Shown: positions 8,511 to 18,237 of the stretch, in pieces
How the letters are laid out: each line of letters opens with the position of its first letter
Position numbering within the stretch: position 1 is the first letter of the stretch
From: Chryseobacterium cucumeris
GTDB lineage: Bacteria > Bacteroidota > Bacteroidia > Flavobacteriales > Weeksellaceae
NCBI RefSeq assembly: GCF_001593385.1
Contig: NZ_LUVZ01000045.1
Span: forward strand, 1 to 64,000
Length of the DNA: 64,000 nt
Direction of reading: 5' to 3'
The notes under the pieces: model-generated
Told to the model about the DNA's origin: nothing
Databases searched by the model: none
Seen by the model: the letters and a program-made list of their open reading frames with translations, nothing else
Position numbers and translations under genes: made by a program

Positions 8511-11015
8511 TTATTTTTTGTTGAATAATACCTGTACTTTATTTCTGATCCTTATCAGTAATGGCTCTTTATAATTTTTATCTTCATCAAAATAACCGTA
8601 ACCATAGCCATATCCATAACCGTAACCATAGCCATATCCGTAGCCTTGCTTGGTATTATAGTCATTATAGACAAGTCCTAAATTATTAACTTCGTCATTA
8701 TGATACTTTTCAGTAATCATTTTAAGCATATATTTTTCTGTGTATTCATGGCGTACAACATAAATATTAGCATCCGAATACTTCATCAGCTCATAGGAGT
8801 CCGCCACAAGCCCTACAGGTGGTGAATCTATAATAATGAAATCGTATTTTTCTTTAAGTTCTTCTATAAATCTGATATTTTTCTGGCTCATTAATAGCTC
8901 AGATGGATTTGGAGGGATAGGACCTGAAGTAGCAACATCAAGATTAGGGATCTTGGTTTTATTAATAATCTGGTCAATATCTACTTCACCTGTAAGATAA
9001 TTTGAGATCCCATATTTATTATCAATCTTAAAGTCTCCAAAGATTTTCGGTTTTCTAAGGTCCATTCCTAATAAGATTGTTTTTTTATCACTTAATCCTA
9101 TTACGGATGCCAGATTGATAGAAATATAAGTTTTTCCTTCTCCCCCAATGGATGAAGTAATCAAAATAACTTTTCCTTTTTCACTTTCATTGTCCATCAG
9201 GAATCTCATATTGGCTCTTATTCCCCTGAAGGCTTCTGATACAGATGATTTTGGCTGCTCCAGAACGGTAAGCATATTTTCATTGCTGTTATTTCCTATT
9301 ACTCCGAGAAGTGGAATTTTTGTAGCACTTAAAAGCTCTTTAATATTTCTGATTTTACTGTCTAATACTTCACCTACAAAGATAAAGAGTAATGGAAGCA
9401 GCAACAATCCAGAGATAATGGCAGTTTTCGCTAACTTGACATTAGGCCCGATAGGTCTTTGTCCCAGATTTTTTGCAGGGTCAATCACTGTAATATCGGA
9501 TTGATTGGTCGCCATTCTCATCTTAGTATCACTCTGTCTTCCCAGAAGACTATTATAAGTGGCCTCGATCATATTATAACCTCTTTCTGCATCCAGATAT
9601 CTTCTTTCTTTTTCAGGATAAGATGCTAAATCTGAATTGGCTCCTGAAATATCACGGTCAATTTTGTTGATCTCATCATAATATCTGCTATAATATCCTC
9701 TTAAGCTATTCGATGATCCCATTCTTGCTTCATCAATAAGCCTGTTGATTTCTCTCATCGGCTCTGATGAAGGCTTATAAATAGAAGCCATTTCTGCTTT
9801 TTTGGTATACAGAGCTTTCAGTTCAGAAACGGTTGCTGAGAATACGCCATCTTCAAAACCAGCAGCATTGGTTCCGATCATTTTATCAAAATTTTGAGAC
9901 TGCAGCGTGTTCTTTATATTGTTAAGTGAATTGATTTTGCTTATGATATCAGCTTTTTTAGCTTCCAACTCTTTTATTTTCTCAAGAGATTTTTCATCTC
10001 TGTCTTTAATATTATAAAGTTTTTCTGAGGTTTTTAAATAATTCAGCACATTAGCACTTGAATCAAGCTTTTTACGGATATTATCCAGATTTTCTTTTAA
10101 AAAGATGTCTGTGTTTTTATTAACTATATTTTTATCAGCCAATCTCTTTTTTTGTAATTCTGCAACAGATTTATTAAGGAAATTAACTGTACTATTAAGA
10201 TTATATCCTGTTTTGGTAATAATCATAATGGATCTGATCTCTTTATCAAAGTCAACACCTGTAGTAGAAACAATCTCATTTACACTCTCATTTACTGAGT
10301 TCAGTTTTACAATGATATTATCCAACTTGATTTTAGTGGGAACAGGATTTCTAACCAGTCTGAATCTCAGGTTTGGGGAATTGTACCACTCATTGATTTT
10401 AATGATTTTATCAGCGGGTCTGCTATATGCGTTGATACTCTGGAAGCCTTCAATCTCATAATTATACAAGTTGGTAGATTCTCCTTCTTCGGGTAAAACT
10501 ACTTGATAGGCTCCATCTCCTTTGGGTATCAGGGTAATAGGATAATTAATCTGCTGAAGATGGTTTTTATCGATCTGAAGAAAGACAGGTGAGTCATCTT
10601 TATCCAGATAGGTAGATTTTATCAGTCCTTTAGTAGAATAATTGACAAAAAGGTCAAGTTCTTTTACCAAAAATTCATTATGCGATCTGGATAAAAGCAT
10701 TTTCTTCAGATAAAGTCCATCCTGATTTCCGGTATCTCCCCAAATGAAGTTGATAGATTGATTAGCCTGTGTTGGTAAAAACTCAGACCCTTTACTGGAA
10801 GTACTTAATGATAAATCTGATGCATAAATATTTTGTGCATAGTAGTGAGTGTATCCCCATGCAAGCGTATAGCCAATAAAAAACATGAATACAAACCAAT
10901 ACCAGTTCTTAAGAACCCTTCTTAAAAAGTGTTCTAAATCAAATAATGCAAATGATCCATACTTTTCTTTCTGAGAATTATTCTTCTCTGCAGCGTTTAC
11001 TCTTTCTGGAATCAT
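8511..11015 (-). CDS. Exopolysaccharide co-polymerase with bacterial tyrosine kinase domain (Wzc-type)
   Basis: An 834-residue inner-membrane protein controlling chain length and export of surface polysaccharide. A first membrane segment (about residues 37-55) precedes a large periplasmic part with coiled coils (about 290-520). A second membrane segment (IISGLLLLPLLFIFVGEVLD) leads to the cytoplasmic BY-kinase domain. That domain has Walker A SSIGGEGKT (Lys628), Walker A' ILLGMDLRKPK and Walker B FIIIDSPPVG. The C-terminal tail has nine Gly-Tyr repeats encoded at 8592-8645, the likely autophosphorylation cluster. The start is 2 bases from the Wza-like gene's stop, so the two are coupled. Confidence 0.92.
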   Translation of the reverse strand: MIPERVNAAEKNNSQKEKYGSFALFDLEHFLRRVLKNWYWFVFMFFIGYTLAWGYTHYYAQNIYASDLSLSTSSKGSEFLPTQANQSINFIWGDTGNQDGLYLKKMLLSRSHNEFLVKELDLFVNYSTKGLIKSTYLDKDDSPVFLQIDKNHLQQINYPITLIPKGDGAYQVVLPEEGESTNLYNYEIEGFQSINAYSRPADKIIKINEWYNSPNLRFRLVRNPVPTKIKLDNIIVKLNSVNESVNEIVSTTGVDFDKEIRSIMIITKTGYNLNSTVNFLNKSVAELQKKRLADKNIVNKNTDIFLKENLDNIRKKLDSSANVLNYLKTSEKLYNIKDRDEKSLEKIKELEAKKADIISKINSLNNIKNTLQSQNFDKMIGTNAAGFEDGVFSATVSELKALYTKKAEMASIYKPSSEPMREINRLIDEARMGSSNSLRGYYSRYYDEINKIDRDISGANSDLASYPEKERRYLDAERGYNMIEATYNSLLGRQSDTKMRMATNQSDITVIDPAKNLGQRPIGPNVKLAKTAIISGLLLLPLLFIFVGEVLDSKIRNIKELLSATKIPLLGVIGNNSNENMLTVLEQPKSSVSEAFRGIRANMRFLMDNESEKGKVILITSSIGGEGKTYISINLASVIGLSDKKTILLGMDLRKPKIFGDFKIDNKYGISNYLTGEVDIDQIINKTKIPNLDVATSGPIPPNPSELLMSQKNIRFIEELKEKYDFIIIDSPPVGLVADSYELMKYSDANIYVVRHEYTEKYMLKMITEKYHNDEVNNLGLVYNDYNTKQGYGYGYGYGYGYGYGYGYFDEDKNYKEPLLIRIRNKVQVLFNKK

Positions 11016-11017
11016 GA

Positions 11018-11908
11018 CTAAAGATTTTTAAGAAGTAAATAAATAGACAATGCTGTAGTAATCACCGAAACTCCTGTTGTCAAAGTCTGAATAGGGTCCT
11101 TTCCGAATCCATTCAAGCTTTTTGCTCTTGTGTTCAGATAAATTTCATCACCATTCTGCACATAATAGAAAGGAGAGTTCATAAGATCTTCGCGGGTAAG
11201 ATCTATTTTAGCAATTTTGATTCCTTCCGGAAGTTTTCTGTGGATAACGATCTCTTTTTTGTCGATCGTTCTGTTCAGCCCACCATTGATAGCTAAAGCT
11301 TCAGTAATGGTAAGGGTATTTTTATGGGCTACTTTCTCTCCTGAAAGTCCTGTTGTTTCTACATCACCAAGAATATAATAGGTGATACCGTCTGTATTCA
11401 GTCTTACTTCAGACTTTCCTTCCTGGAAATTTTCATTTACTTTTTCCTGAATTTCTTTTCTGATATCCTCTAATGTTCTCCCCTCGGCTTTTACATAGCC
11501 AATTCCAAAAACATTGATATCACCATTAGAGTCTACCTTCAGGCCATTAAAATAAAAATTCATATTTCCTCCCCTGCTCGCACTGGAACTATTCCCAATT
11601 CCACCTCCTACAGAACTGCCTCCAGACATGGCAGGGCTTATTGCGATTCCGGATCCTGCTCCAATTCCTCCTGAGGAATTGTAAGAAGAATAAAACTGTG
11701 CAGCATCTCCTTTGGGAGTTGTTACAATGTTAAGATTGAGGATATCATTTTTGGTAATCCTGTATACAGGAATATTGTAGGGAACGAGACCTTCTTCATT
11801 AATTACGAGACTCTCACTTGGCTGTAAGTATCTTACATCCTTTGTTGTAATACATGAGGTAACTAAAAGAGGGAATATTAAAAATAAATATTTAAAGTTT
11901 TTCATCAT
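11018..11908 (-). CDS. Polysaccharide export outer-membrane lipoprotein (Wza-type)
   Basis: A 296-residue polysaccharide biosynthesis/export protein forming the outer-membrane exit for the polymer. The signal peptide ends in a lipobox (LVTSC, Cys19 from the first Met), so it is a lipoprotein. A Gly/Ser-rich low-complexity insert (about residues 75-115) precedes the Poly_export domain (INVFGIGYVKAEGRTLEDIR) and an SLBB-like segment (YILGDVETTGLSGEKVAHK). The C-terminal hydrophobic helix (TGVSVITTALSIYLLLKNL) fits membrane insertion. There are two adjacent ATGs; either may start translation. It lies directly upstream of the tyrosine kinase gene. Confidence 0.9.
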   Translation of the reverse strand: MMKNFKYLFLIFPLLVTSCITTKDVRYLQPSESLVINEEGLVPYNIPVYRITKNDILNLNIVTTPKGDAAQFYSSYNSSGGIGAGSGIAISPAMSGGSSVGGGIGNSSSASRGGNMNFYFNGLKVDSNGDINVFGIGYVKAEGRTLEDIRKEIQEKVNENFQEGKSEVRLNTDGITYYILGDVETTGLSGEKVAHKNTLTITEALAINGGLNRTIDKKEIVIHRKLPEGIKIAKIDLTREDLMNSPFYYVQNGDEIYLNTRAKSLNGFGKDPIQTLTTGVSVITTALSIYLLLKNL

Positions 11909-11944
11909 ATATATAATATTGTTTACAAAAGTAATATTTAATTG

Positions 11945-13063
11945 TTAATTTTTGTTATTTCTTAATCGATATAGCAAATCTGGCAGATAAGCACCCAAAA
12001 AACCTATTGAAAGGATCACCAATAATAAAAGATTGACATTAATATGTCTTAAATAATAAGCTACTCCAACAATCATCAAATAGTAAAGGATAATATAAAA
12101 AGTTGATCTCCTATGGGTAAGGTTCAATTTTAACAGCTTATGATGAATATGGTTTTTATCGGCATCAAATGGGGATTTTTTATTGTAAAGTCTGATCATA
12201 ATTACATTTAAAGTATCTACGATCGGAAGAATCAAAATGGCCACCGCAACTACAGGAGCAGACTGAAGGTGATATCTTGGAACATCGATGAGTTTCTTAT
12301 CTATAAAAATATCTATAAAACAAATGGATGTAAAAGCCAATAAAAAGCCAAGGAGCATAGAACCGGTATCTCCCATAAATATTTTTCGGGTACGGTAGTT
12401 TGACAAATTATAATACAAAAATGCCAATACAGTCCCAATGATAACAACAGATAGTATTACGAGCGGATAGTTATATTCTCCCAAACGGTAATAGCTTATT
12501 CCAAATAAAGCACTACAGATAACGGAATAACCTCCTGCAAGCCCATCTATCCCGTCAATCAGGTTGAACGCATTAATCAGAATAATAAATGTTACGATAC
12601 TGAATATCACACTTACGAAATACTCCAGTTCGTATACGCCGAAGATTCCGAATAAACTTCTTATTCTGATATCCGAACCAATAACAATGAGGGAAGACAC
12701 AACAATTTGTGCAACAAGTTTTTTGTAAGCCCTCATTACAACAATATCGTCCATTACCCCCACATAGAGCAGGATAATTAATGAAGCAAATAAAAATTTG
12801 TAGAGATCAAACAATTCATAGGCAAAAATAGAGGCACAGATTCCAATTGAATAAAAGATGGCAATTCCACCAAGATTGGGAATTTCTCTAAGGTGCGAGC
12901 TTCTTATTCCAGGCTCATCCATCAGATTCTTTCTTCTTGAAATCTTGACAATGGTAGGAATAGAGAAAAATGTAATTAAAAAGGAGAATACGAAACCTAA
13001 TCCTATTTTTATATAGAAAATAGGTATCCCCGATCCGCTTAAGAACAATTCAAAGTTTTTCAT
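11945..13063 (-). CDS. Undecaprenyl-phosphate N-acetylhexosamine 1-phosphate transferase (WecA/MraY family)
   Basis: Starts surface polysaccharide synthesis by moving a sugar-1-phosphate from a UDP-sugar to undecaprenyl phosphate in the inner membrane. The 372 residues contain about ten or eleven membrane helices. The family's cytoplasmic motifs are present: DDIVVMRAYKKL, NAFNLIDGIDGLAGG and MGDTGSMLLGF, plus the loop ending DKNHIHHKLL that is typical of the WecA/TagO branch rather than MraY. It lies 36 bases before the Wza-like gene. Sugar specificity cannot be told from the sequence. Confidence 0.9.
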   Translation of the reverse strand: MKNFELFLSGSGIPIFYIKIGLGFVFSFLITFFSIPTIVKISRRKNLMDEPGIRSSHLREIPNLGGIAIFYSIGICASIFAYELFDLYKFLFASLIILLYVGVMDDIVVMRAYKKLVAQIVVSSLIVIGSDIRIRSLFGIFGVYELEYFVSVIFSIVTFIILINAFNLIDGIDGLAGGYSVICSALFGISYYRLGEYNYPLVILSVVIIGTVLAFLYYNLSNYRTRKIFMGDTGSMLLGFLLAFTSICFIDIFIDKKLIDVPRYHLQSAPVVAVAILILPIVDTLNVIMIRLYNKKSPFDADKNHIHHKLLKLNLTHRRSTFYIILYYLMIVGVAYYLRHINVNLLLLVILSIGFLGAYLPDLLYRLRNNKN

Positions 13064-13165
13064 TCTTTTCTAATTCAGCACTTGTATCTCCAAAATAAAA
13101 AATCATAATAGAACTTTATTATCATTTTCTATTGACCGAAACAATAGTACTTACATTTGTGTTTA

Positions 13166-14167
13166 CTAAATCAACTTTCTTATCAATCTTTTTTGTCCTG
13201 CAAAAAACAACAGATAAAAAATCTTTTTCTTCAAAGGCAAAGATAAAAGATAATTCTTACCAAAACGACTATACTTCAATATATCTTGAATTTTTATTTG
13301 TCTTTCCTTCATAAAAAGAGCTAATTGATCCGACATACTATAAAATATTTCTTCTTTTTTAACAAAGGCCAGATAGGCTAAAAATGAGTATACGCCTTCA
13401 AAAATCTGAAAATTTTTCAACTCTTCTTTTTTGTGGGAATATGGGGATTTACTGAATATTTTTTCCACATCAGACACGGCTTTTAACATATCAATCCCTT
13501 TTTCCGTATGGGTTTTTGTAATAGAATCAGTACGTTCAAGGTACTGGTAATGAAAATTCTGAGTCTGCGCTATGGTTTCACATTCCAGCAAAAGCTGTGG
13601 AATAAGCTGAATATCTTCAAAATGAATTCCTTTTTTAAATCTTTTCTGATTAAAAAGCTCCTTTTTAAACAGCTTATTGCATGCAAAATAGCTGATATCT
13701 GAAAAAACAGAAAAATAATCTCCAAGTAGTATTTTCTCAGGCATATTGGGAAGCTGGGTCAGTTTTTGGATAATTTTTCCATTTTCGTCTACTTTCTGAA
13801 TATTACAGATCACCATCTTCGCCTGGTGTTTTTCTGCTAAAAGAAGCATTTCTTCAAACATAGTTTCGGTGACATAATCATCACTGTCTACAAAACCAAT
13901 GTAATCACCGGTAGCCTTATCAATTCCAAAATTACGGGCATCACTTAGCCCTCCGTTTTCTTTGGTAAAAGCTTTTATTTTATCCGGATATTTTTGTGCA
14001 AATTCTTTAATTATTTGTTCAGAATTATCTTTACTTCCGTCATTCACTACAAGAATCTCAATATCAGGAAGACTCTGCTTCACCAGGGAGTCAAGGCATT
14101 TTGTCAAATAATTTTCTACATTATAAACGGGAACAATAATGGATACTCTTGAGGGAACATTTGTCAT
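13166..14167 (-). CDS. Glycosyltransferase family 2
   Basis: A 333-residue GT2 enzyme, cytoplasmic, likely adding a sugar to the lipid-linked polysaccharide precursor. The GT-A fold is seen from the start: VSIIVPVYNVENYLTKCLDSL (residues 8-28), ILVVNDGSKDNS (nucleotide-sugar binding) and GFVDSDDYV (DxD metal site). Acceptor and donor sugars are not predictable. Its start is 3 bases after the stop of the arginase-fold gene, and the WecA-like gene follows after about 100 bases, so it is likely part of the same operon. Confidence 0.88.
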   Translation of the reverse strand: MTNVPSRVSIIVPVYNVENYLTKCLDSLVKQSLPDIEILVVNDGSKDNSEQIIKEFAQKYPDKIKAFTKENGGLSDARNFGIDKATGDYIGFVDSDDYVTETMFEEMLLLAEKHQAKMVICNIQKVDENGKIIQKLTQLPNMPEKILLGDYFSVFSDISYFACNKLFKKELFNQKRFKKGIHFEDIQLIPQLLLECETIAQTQNFHYQYLERTDSITKTHTEKGIDMLKAVSDVEKIFSKSPYSHKKEELKNFQIFEGVYSFLAYLAFVKKEEIFYSMSDQLALFMKERQIKIQDILKYSRFGKNYLLSLPLKKKIFYLLFFAGQKRLIRKLI

Positions 14168-14170
14168 ACA

Positions 14171-15241
14171 TTAAATTTTCGTCAGTCTTGCATTCAACCA
14201 GCCTTTTTTAGCTTCATCAAAATCCTTTCTGGAGCAGGGAATGCAGTTTTCTATATTTTCATCATCACCAAAATACCACAAATTACTGAAAGTATCACGC
14301 CTGAATGCATATTGCCTGTCATCTATCAAAACATAGAACAGTTCATAATGCCTTTCTTTAGGATGGGAATGCTGGATATTGATTCCTTCAATCAGATACC
14401 ACAGCATTTGTGCTAAAAGCTGATGATTCAGCTGGTTTTCAGAATAAATATTATAATTAAAAATCCCGACAGATTTCAGGTTTTCACTCAATCCGATTTC
14501 CTTCATATAGGCACAGATTTCTCTTCTGTTCAACCCATTTACCTGCGGATTCATTGAAAAGGGTTCACTAAAGCTTTCAATAGCATCACAGTTTACGGTC
14601 ACCAGATCTGCTTTTCTGAAGAACGGTTCTGTTTTTTCTGTAGAATTCATCATTTCAGCCAGTCGGATAATATCAAACTCTACTTCTTTGATGAGCCTTA
14701 CGGAATCCATTTCATTCAAATGTTTCTGGTAGCCCAGATGATGGTAGTTTTTAATGGAGAAATTTTTGGCTCCGAAAATCTTGCTTAAAAAAGTATGTTC
14801 ATTGATGCTTTCTCCTTGCTGAAGAGAGATAATATTACTAATCTGGGTATAATTGAGGCTTTTCTTATGGAAATTCAATGCTGAAAATAATGAGAAAGCA
14901 AAATCATTGGAACCACCAATAATTACCGGAATAGCTCTTTTATAATGACATGCCGACAGCACTTCCTGTAAGATATAATGAGTATCCTGAACAGATTTTC
15001 CGGACACCAGATCTCCGAGATCAACAACAGGAATTTCGAAGTCCATCTGCGAAAGCTTGTAAAATTCTTTTCTTACCGCCGTAAAATCCTGCACTTCCGC
15101 ATCGCCGCCCGCACCTCTGTAGTCTGATACAAACAAAAGAACAATACTGTCTTCTCTGATATCTTTTGTAATCCGATTTCCTATCTGCCAGCTTTCTGTT
15201 TTGAAATTTCTTGGTGAAATGATAAAGTCTTCGAAATCCAT
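14171..15241 (-). CDS. Arginase/formimidoylglutamase-fold protein with degenerate metal site
   Basis: A 356-residue ureohydrolase-fold protein, often annotated in this phylum as formimidoylglutamase. The fold signature VPVIIGGSNDF-like segment (about 105-114) is present. However, the usual binuclear manganese motifs are not: GGxH is GGSN, the DAHxD motif reads ISLQQG, and the SxDxDxxDP motif reads TVNCDAIES. A ureohydrolase reaction therefore looks unlikely, and a binding or regulatory role is more plausible (inference). It is first in the run leading into the glycosyltransferase and polysaccharide genes and lies downstream of topA's terminator. Confidence 0.75.
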   Translation of the reverse strand: MDFEDFIISPRNFKTESWQIGNRITKDIREDSIVLLFVSDYRGAGGDAEVQDFTAVRKEFYKLSQMDFEIPVVDLGDLVSGKSVQDTHYILQEVLSACHYKRAIPVIIGGSNDFAFSLFSALNFHKKSLNYTQISNIISLQQGESINEHTFLSKIFGAKNFSIKNYHHLGYQKHLNEMDSVRLIKEVEFDIIRLAEMMNSTEKTEPFFRKADLVTVNCDAIESFSEPFSMNPQVNGLNRREICAYMKEIGLSENLKSVGIFNYNIYSENQLNHQLLAQMLWYLIEGINIQHSHPKERHYELFYVLIDDRQYAFRRDTFSNLWYFGDDENIENCIPCSRKDFDEAKKGWLNARLTKI

Positions 15242-15340
15242 ATTTTAATTTAAAATGTAATAATTGATTAATCGCTTGATGTAACAAACATACAAAAAAC
15301 ACAGGAACTGAGTAAGACTGTTTCTATTTGTTCATAAAAA

Positions 15341-15366
15341 AAGCCGTCAACAGGTGTTAACGGCTT
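15341..15366 (-). terminator. Rho-independent terminator of topA
   Basis: Stem AAGCCGTCAACA / TGTTAACGGCTT (one G-U pair), very short apparent loop, followed by T-run on the minus strand. It lies 22 bases downstream of the topA stop. Confidence 0.8.
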
Positions 15367-15388
15367 GGTATTTCAATCTTAAGATTAT

Positions 15389-17962
15389 TTATTTTTTAGC
15401 TGCAGGTTTCTTAGCAGCTGGTTTTTTAACAGCTGTAGTCTTCTTAGTAGTCGCTGCCTTTTTTGCTGCAGGTTTTTTCTTTTCTGCAAAAGCTTTCGGA
15501 TCCTGATCTGTAATCCATTTTTTAACCTCATCTAAAGAAAGTTCTTTCAGTTCGTCAGCTTCATATTTTGTATCATCTGCTTTTTTCGGAATTTTGAACA
15601 TGGCTTTTCCGAACTTGATGAAAGGTCCCCATCTTCCGTTTTCAATGGAGATTTTTTCTTTTTCCCACTGCTGGATATATCGGTTGGCTTCTTTCTCCAA
15701 TTTAGCGTCAATCAGTTCATTGATATCACTTTGTGAAAGGTTTTCGAAATCATATCTTTTGGGAACATTCACAAAGATATCTTTGTACTTGATAAATGGT
15801 CCGAATCTTCCTGATCCTTTGGTTACCGGTTCTCCTTTATACGTAGCAATTGGAGCATCAGCAATCTTCTTTTCATTGATAATCTCCTCAGCACGTTTCT
15901 GATCTACAGAAAGCGGATCTTCACCTTTCGGAATACTGATATAGGTTTCTCCCCATTTCACATAAGGCCCGAACCTTCCTACTCCTACAGAAACCGGCTG
16001 TCCGTCAACTTCACTTAAGTCGAAAGGCAACTTGAATAACTCCAATGCTTCTTCAAAAGTAATGGTTGCAATATTCTGTCCCGTCATTAACGAAGCAAAG
16101 ATTGGTTTCTCCTCATCATCCGTTTCTCCAATCTGGATCATCGCTCCAAATCTTCCGATTCTTGCATGAACATTTTTACCAGTCTTTGGATCTACTCCTA
16201 ATAGTCTGTCTCCGGTTGCACGATCTGCATTTTCTTCTACATCTTCAATTCTCGGGTGGAATTTAGAGTAGAAATTCGTCATCATTTCTTTCCACTTCTG
16301 ATCACCGCTTGCAATTTCGTCAAAACTTTCTTCTACTCTTGCTGTGAAACCATAATCAAGGATTTCTCTGAAATTATCTGTTAAGAAATCATTGACTACT
16401 TCACCAATATCCGTAGGAACGAATTTATTTTTATCACCACCAAATTTCTCTTCAAGAACTACTTTTTTGATCTTATCTTTTGTCAAAGACATTTTGATCA
16501 CTTCACGAGTGTGTGGTTCGATTTCTCTTTTATCTACATACTCTCTGTTCTGAATCGTCTGAATGGTAGGGGCATAAGTAGACGGTCTACCAATCCCTAA
16601 TTCTTCAAGCTTTCTTACCAAACCAGCTTCCGTGTATCTTGCACTTGGTCTTGTGAACTTTTCAGTAGCAGTAATGGTTTTATAGTTCAAGACTTCTCCC
16701 ACACTTACTTTCGGCAGCAACTTATCGTTGTTTTCCTCATCATCATCTTCTGCCTTTACAATTCCATAAGCTTTCAGGAAACCATCAAATATAATAACCT
16801 CTCCCTGTGCTTCAAAATGATGTGGCAATGATGCATTCCCTATTTCAATCACTGTCTTTTCAATTTTGGCATTAGCCATCTGAGAAGCAAGTGTTCTTCT
16901 GTAAATTAATTGATATAGCCTGTTTAATTGGGCATCAGCTACAGTTTTCACTCCAAAATCTGTAGGTCGGATCGCTTCGTGAGCTTCCTGTGCTGAAGCT
17001 GATTTTGTAGTATAATTTCTTGGAGAAGAATATTCTGCTCCATATTCTGATATAATTTGTTTTTTAGCTCCTTCAATAGCTTCCTGGGAAAGGTTTACAG
17101 AGTCCGTTCTCATATAAGTAATAAACCCTTCTTCGTATAGCCTTTGTGCGAGACGCATAGTATTGGTTACATTATAACCCAATCTTGAGGAAGCTTCCTG
17201 CTGCAATGTAGAGGTTGTAAATGGTGCTGAAGCTGAACGGGTACCTGGTTTGGTTTCAACATTGAGAACTTTAAATTCTGTAGTCTTTGCCTGCTCCAGG
17301 AATTTCTCTGCCTCTTCTTCCTTTTCAAAGTCTTTTTTCAGCTTGGCAGCAATTTCCTGCTCTGTTTTATTTAAAAAGATCCCATCCAGTTTAAAGCTTG
17401 CTTTTGGTTTAAACTCACGGATCTCTTTTTCTCTTTCAACGATTAATCTTACTGCTACAGACTGTACTCTACCTGCAGATAGTCCAGGTTTTACTTTTTT
17501 CCATAAAACGGGAGACATTTCAAAACCTACAATTCTGTCCAGCACTCTTCTCGCCTGCTGTGCATTCACTAAGTTCTGATCAATATCTCTTGGATTGTCG
17601 ATTGCTTTTAGAATGGCGTTTTTGGTAATCTCGTGGAAAACAATTCTTTTTCTGTTTTCAGGCTTTAGTTTCAATTCATCCGCAAGATGCCATGCAATAG
17701 CTTCTCCTTCGCGGTCCTCATCGGAAGCGAGCCATACCATATCAGCTTTCTTTACGGCAGCCTTTAATTCGGTTACCAATTTCTTTTTGTCTGCTGAAAC
17801 TTCGTAATCAGGACTGAATGTGGCAAGGTCTATACCCATTCCTTTTTTAGGAAGATCACGGATGTGTCCGAAGCTGGATTTCACTTCAAAATCCTTTCCT
17901 AGATATTTCTGAATAGTTTTTGCTTTTGCCGGGGACTCTACGATTACTAAATTTTTCGACAT
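15389..17962 (-). CDS. topA: DNA topoisomerase I
   Basis: Type IA topoisomerase relaxing negative supercoils. The ATG at 17962 gives 857 residues and begins directly MSKNLVIVESPAKAKTI, the Toprim start; an in-frame Met at 17983 would overlap the promoter box and is rejected. The Toprim acidic motif SDEDREGEAIAWH is present, and the active Tyr is in GFITYMRTDS (Tyr283). Several C-terminal repeats of the form GRFGPFIKY / GRWGPFIKF replace the zinc fingers of the E. coli enzyme. The last 30 residues are a Lys/Ala/Pro-rich histone-like tail (AAKKPAAKK type), likely DNA-binding. Confidence 0.96.
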   Translation of the reverse strand: MSKNLVIVESPAKAKTIQKYLGKDFEVKSSFGHIRDLPKKGMGIDLATFSPDYEVSADKKKLVTELKAAVKKADMVWLASDEDREGEAIAWHLADELKLKPENRKRIVFHEITKNAILKAIDNPRDIDQNLVNAQQARRVLDRIVGFEMSPVLWKKVKPGLSAGRVQSVAVRLIVEREKEIREFKPKASFKLDGIFLNKTEQEIAAKLKKDFEKEEEAEKFLEQAKTTEFKVLNVETKPGTRSASAPFTTSTLQQEASSRLGYNVTNTMRLAQRLYEEGFITYMRTDSVNLSQEAIEGAKKQIISEYGAEYSSPRNYTTKSASAQEAHEAIRPTDFGVKTVADAQLNRLYQLIYRRTLASQMANAKIEKTVIEIGNASLPHHFEAQGEVIIFDGFLKAYGIVKAEDDDEENNDKLLPKVSVGEVLNYKTITATEKFTRPSARYTEAGLVRKLEELGIGRPSTYAPTIQTIQNREYVDKREIEPHTREVIKMSLTKDKIKKVVLEEKFGGDKNKFVPTDIGEVVNDFLTDNFREILDYGFTARVEESFDEIASGDQKWKEMMTNFYSKFHPRIEDVEENADRATGDRLLGVDPKTGKNVHARIGRFGAMIQIGETDDEEKPIFASLMTGQNIATITFEEALELFKLPFDLSEVDGQPVSVGVGRFGPYVKWGETYISIPKGEDPLSVDQKRAEEIINEKKIADAPIATYKGEPVTKGSGRFGPFIKYKDIFVNVPKRYDFENLSQSDINELIDAKLEKEANRYIQQWEKEKISIENGRWGPFIKFGKAMFKIPKKADDTKYEADELKELSLDEVKKWITDQDPKAFAEKKKPAAKKAATTKKTTAVKKPAAKKPAAKK

Positions 17963-17980
17963 TCTAACTAAAAATTTTTG

Positions 17981-17988
17981 CAAAAGTA
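17981..17988 (-). promoter_or_regulatory. Probable -7 box of topA
   Basis: TACTTTTG on the minus strand, 18 bases upstream of the topA ATG at 17962. No clear TTG -33 box is seen at 17-23 bases. Confidence 0.5.
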
Positions 17989-18187
17989 AAGCTTTTTTAT
18001 TATATACTTTTTGTTAAACAGGTTTAATTTAATAATCAGGTCGCTTTACAGCATCTTTCAATATTCATTTTTTGGAGAAACAAACCGTTTGCAGTATGGG
18101 TTTTAGACTGATATACAATTATCAACATTCATTGATATAGAATTTTTCATCAGCCATAATAGATGTAAGAAATATGCTATCTTATAA

Positions 18188-18219
18188 AAAAGCAGAACAA
18201 GAAGCCTCATTCTGCTTTT
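18188..18219 (-). terminator. Rho-independent terminator of the T9SS-secreted protein gene
   Basis: Perfect 10-base stem AAAAGCAGAA / TTCTGCTTTT with a 12-base loop and a T-run on the minus strand, 18 bases after the stop at 18238. The rest of 17990-18187 shows nothing else I can name. Confidence 0.75.
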
Positions 18220-18237
18220 AGTCCCTTATTTTAAGAT

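Noticed and set aside
15389..15480. Separate histone-like Lys/Ala/Pro-rich gene
   Set aside because: It is the in-frame C-terminal tail of topA with no internal start supported.
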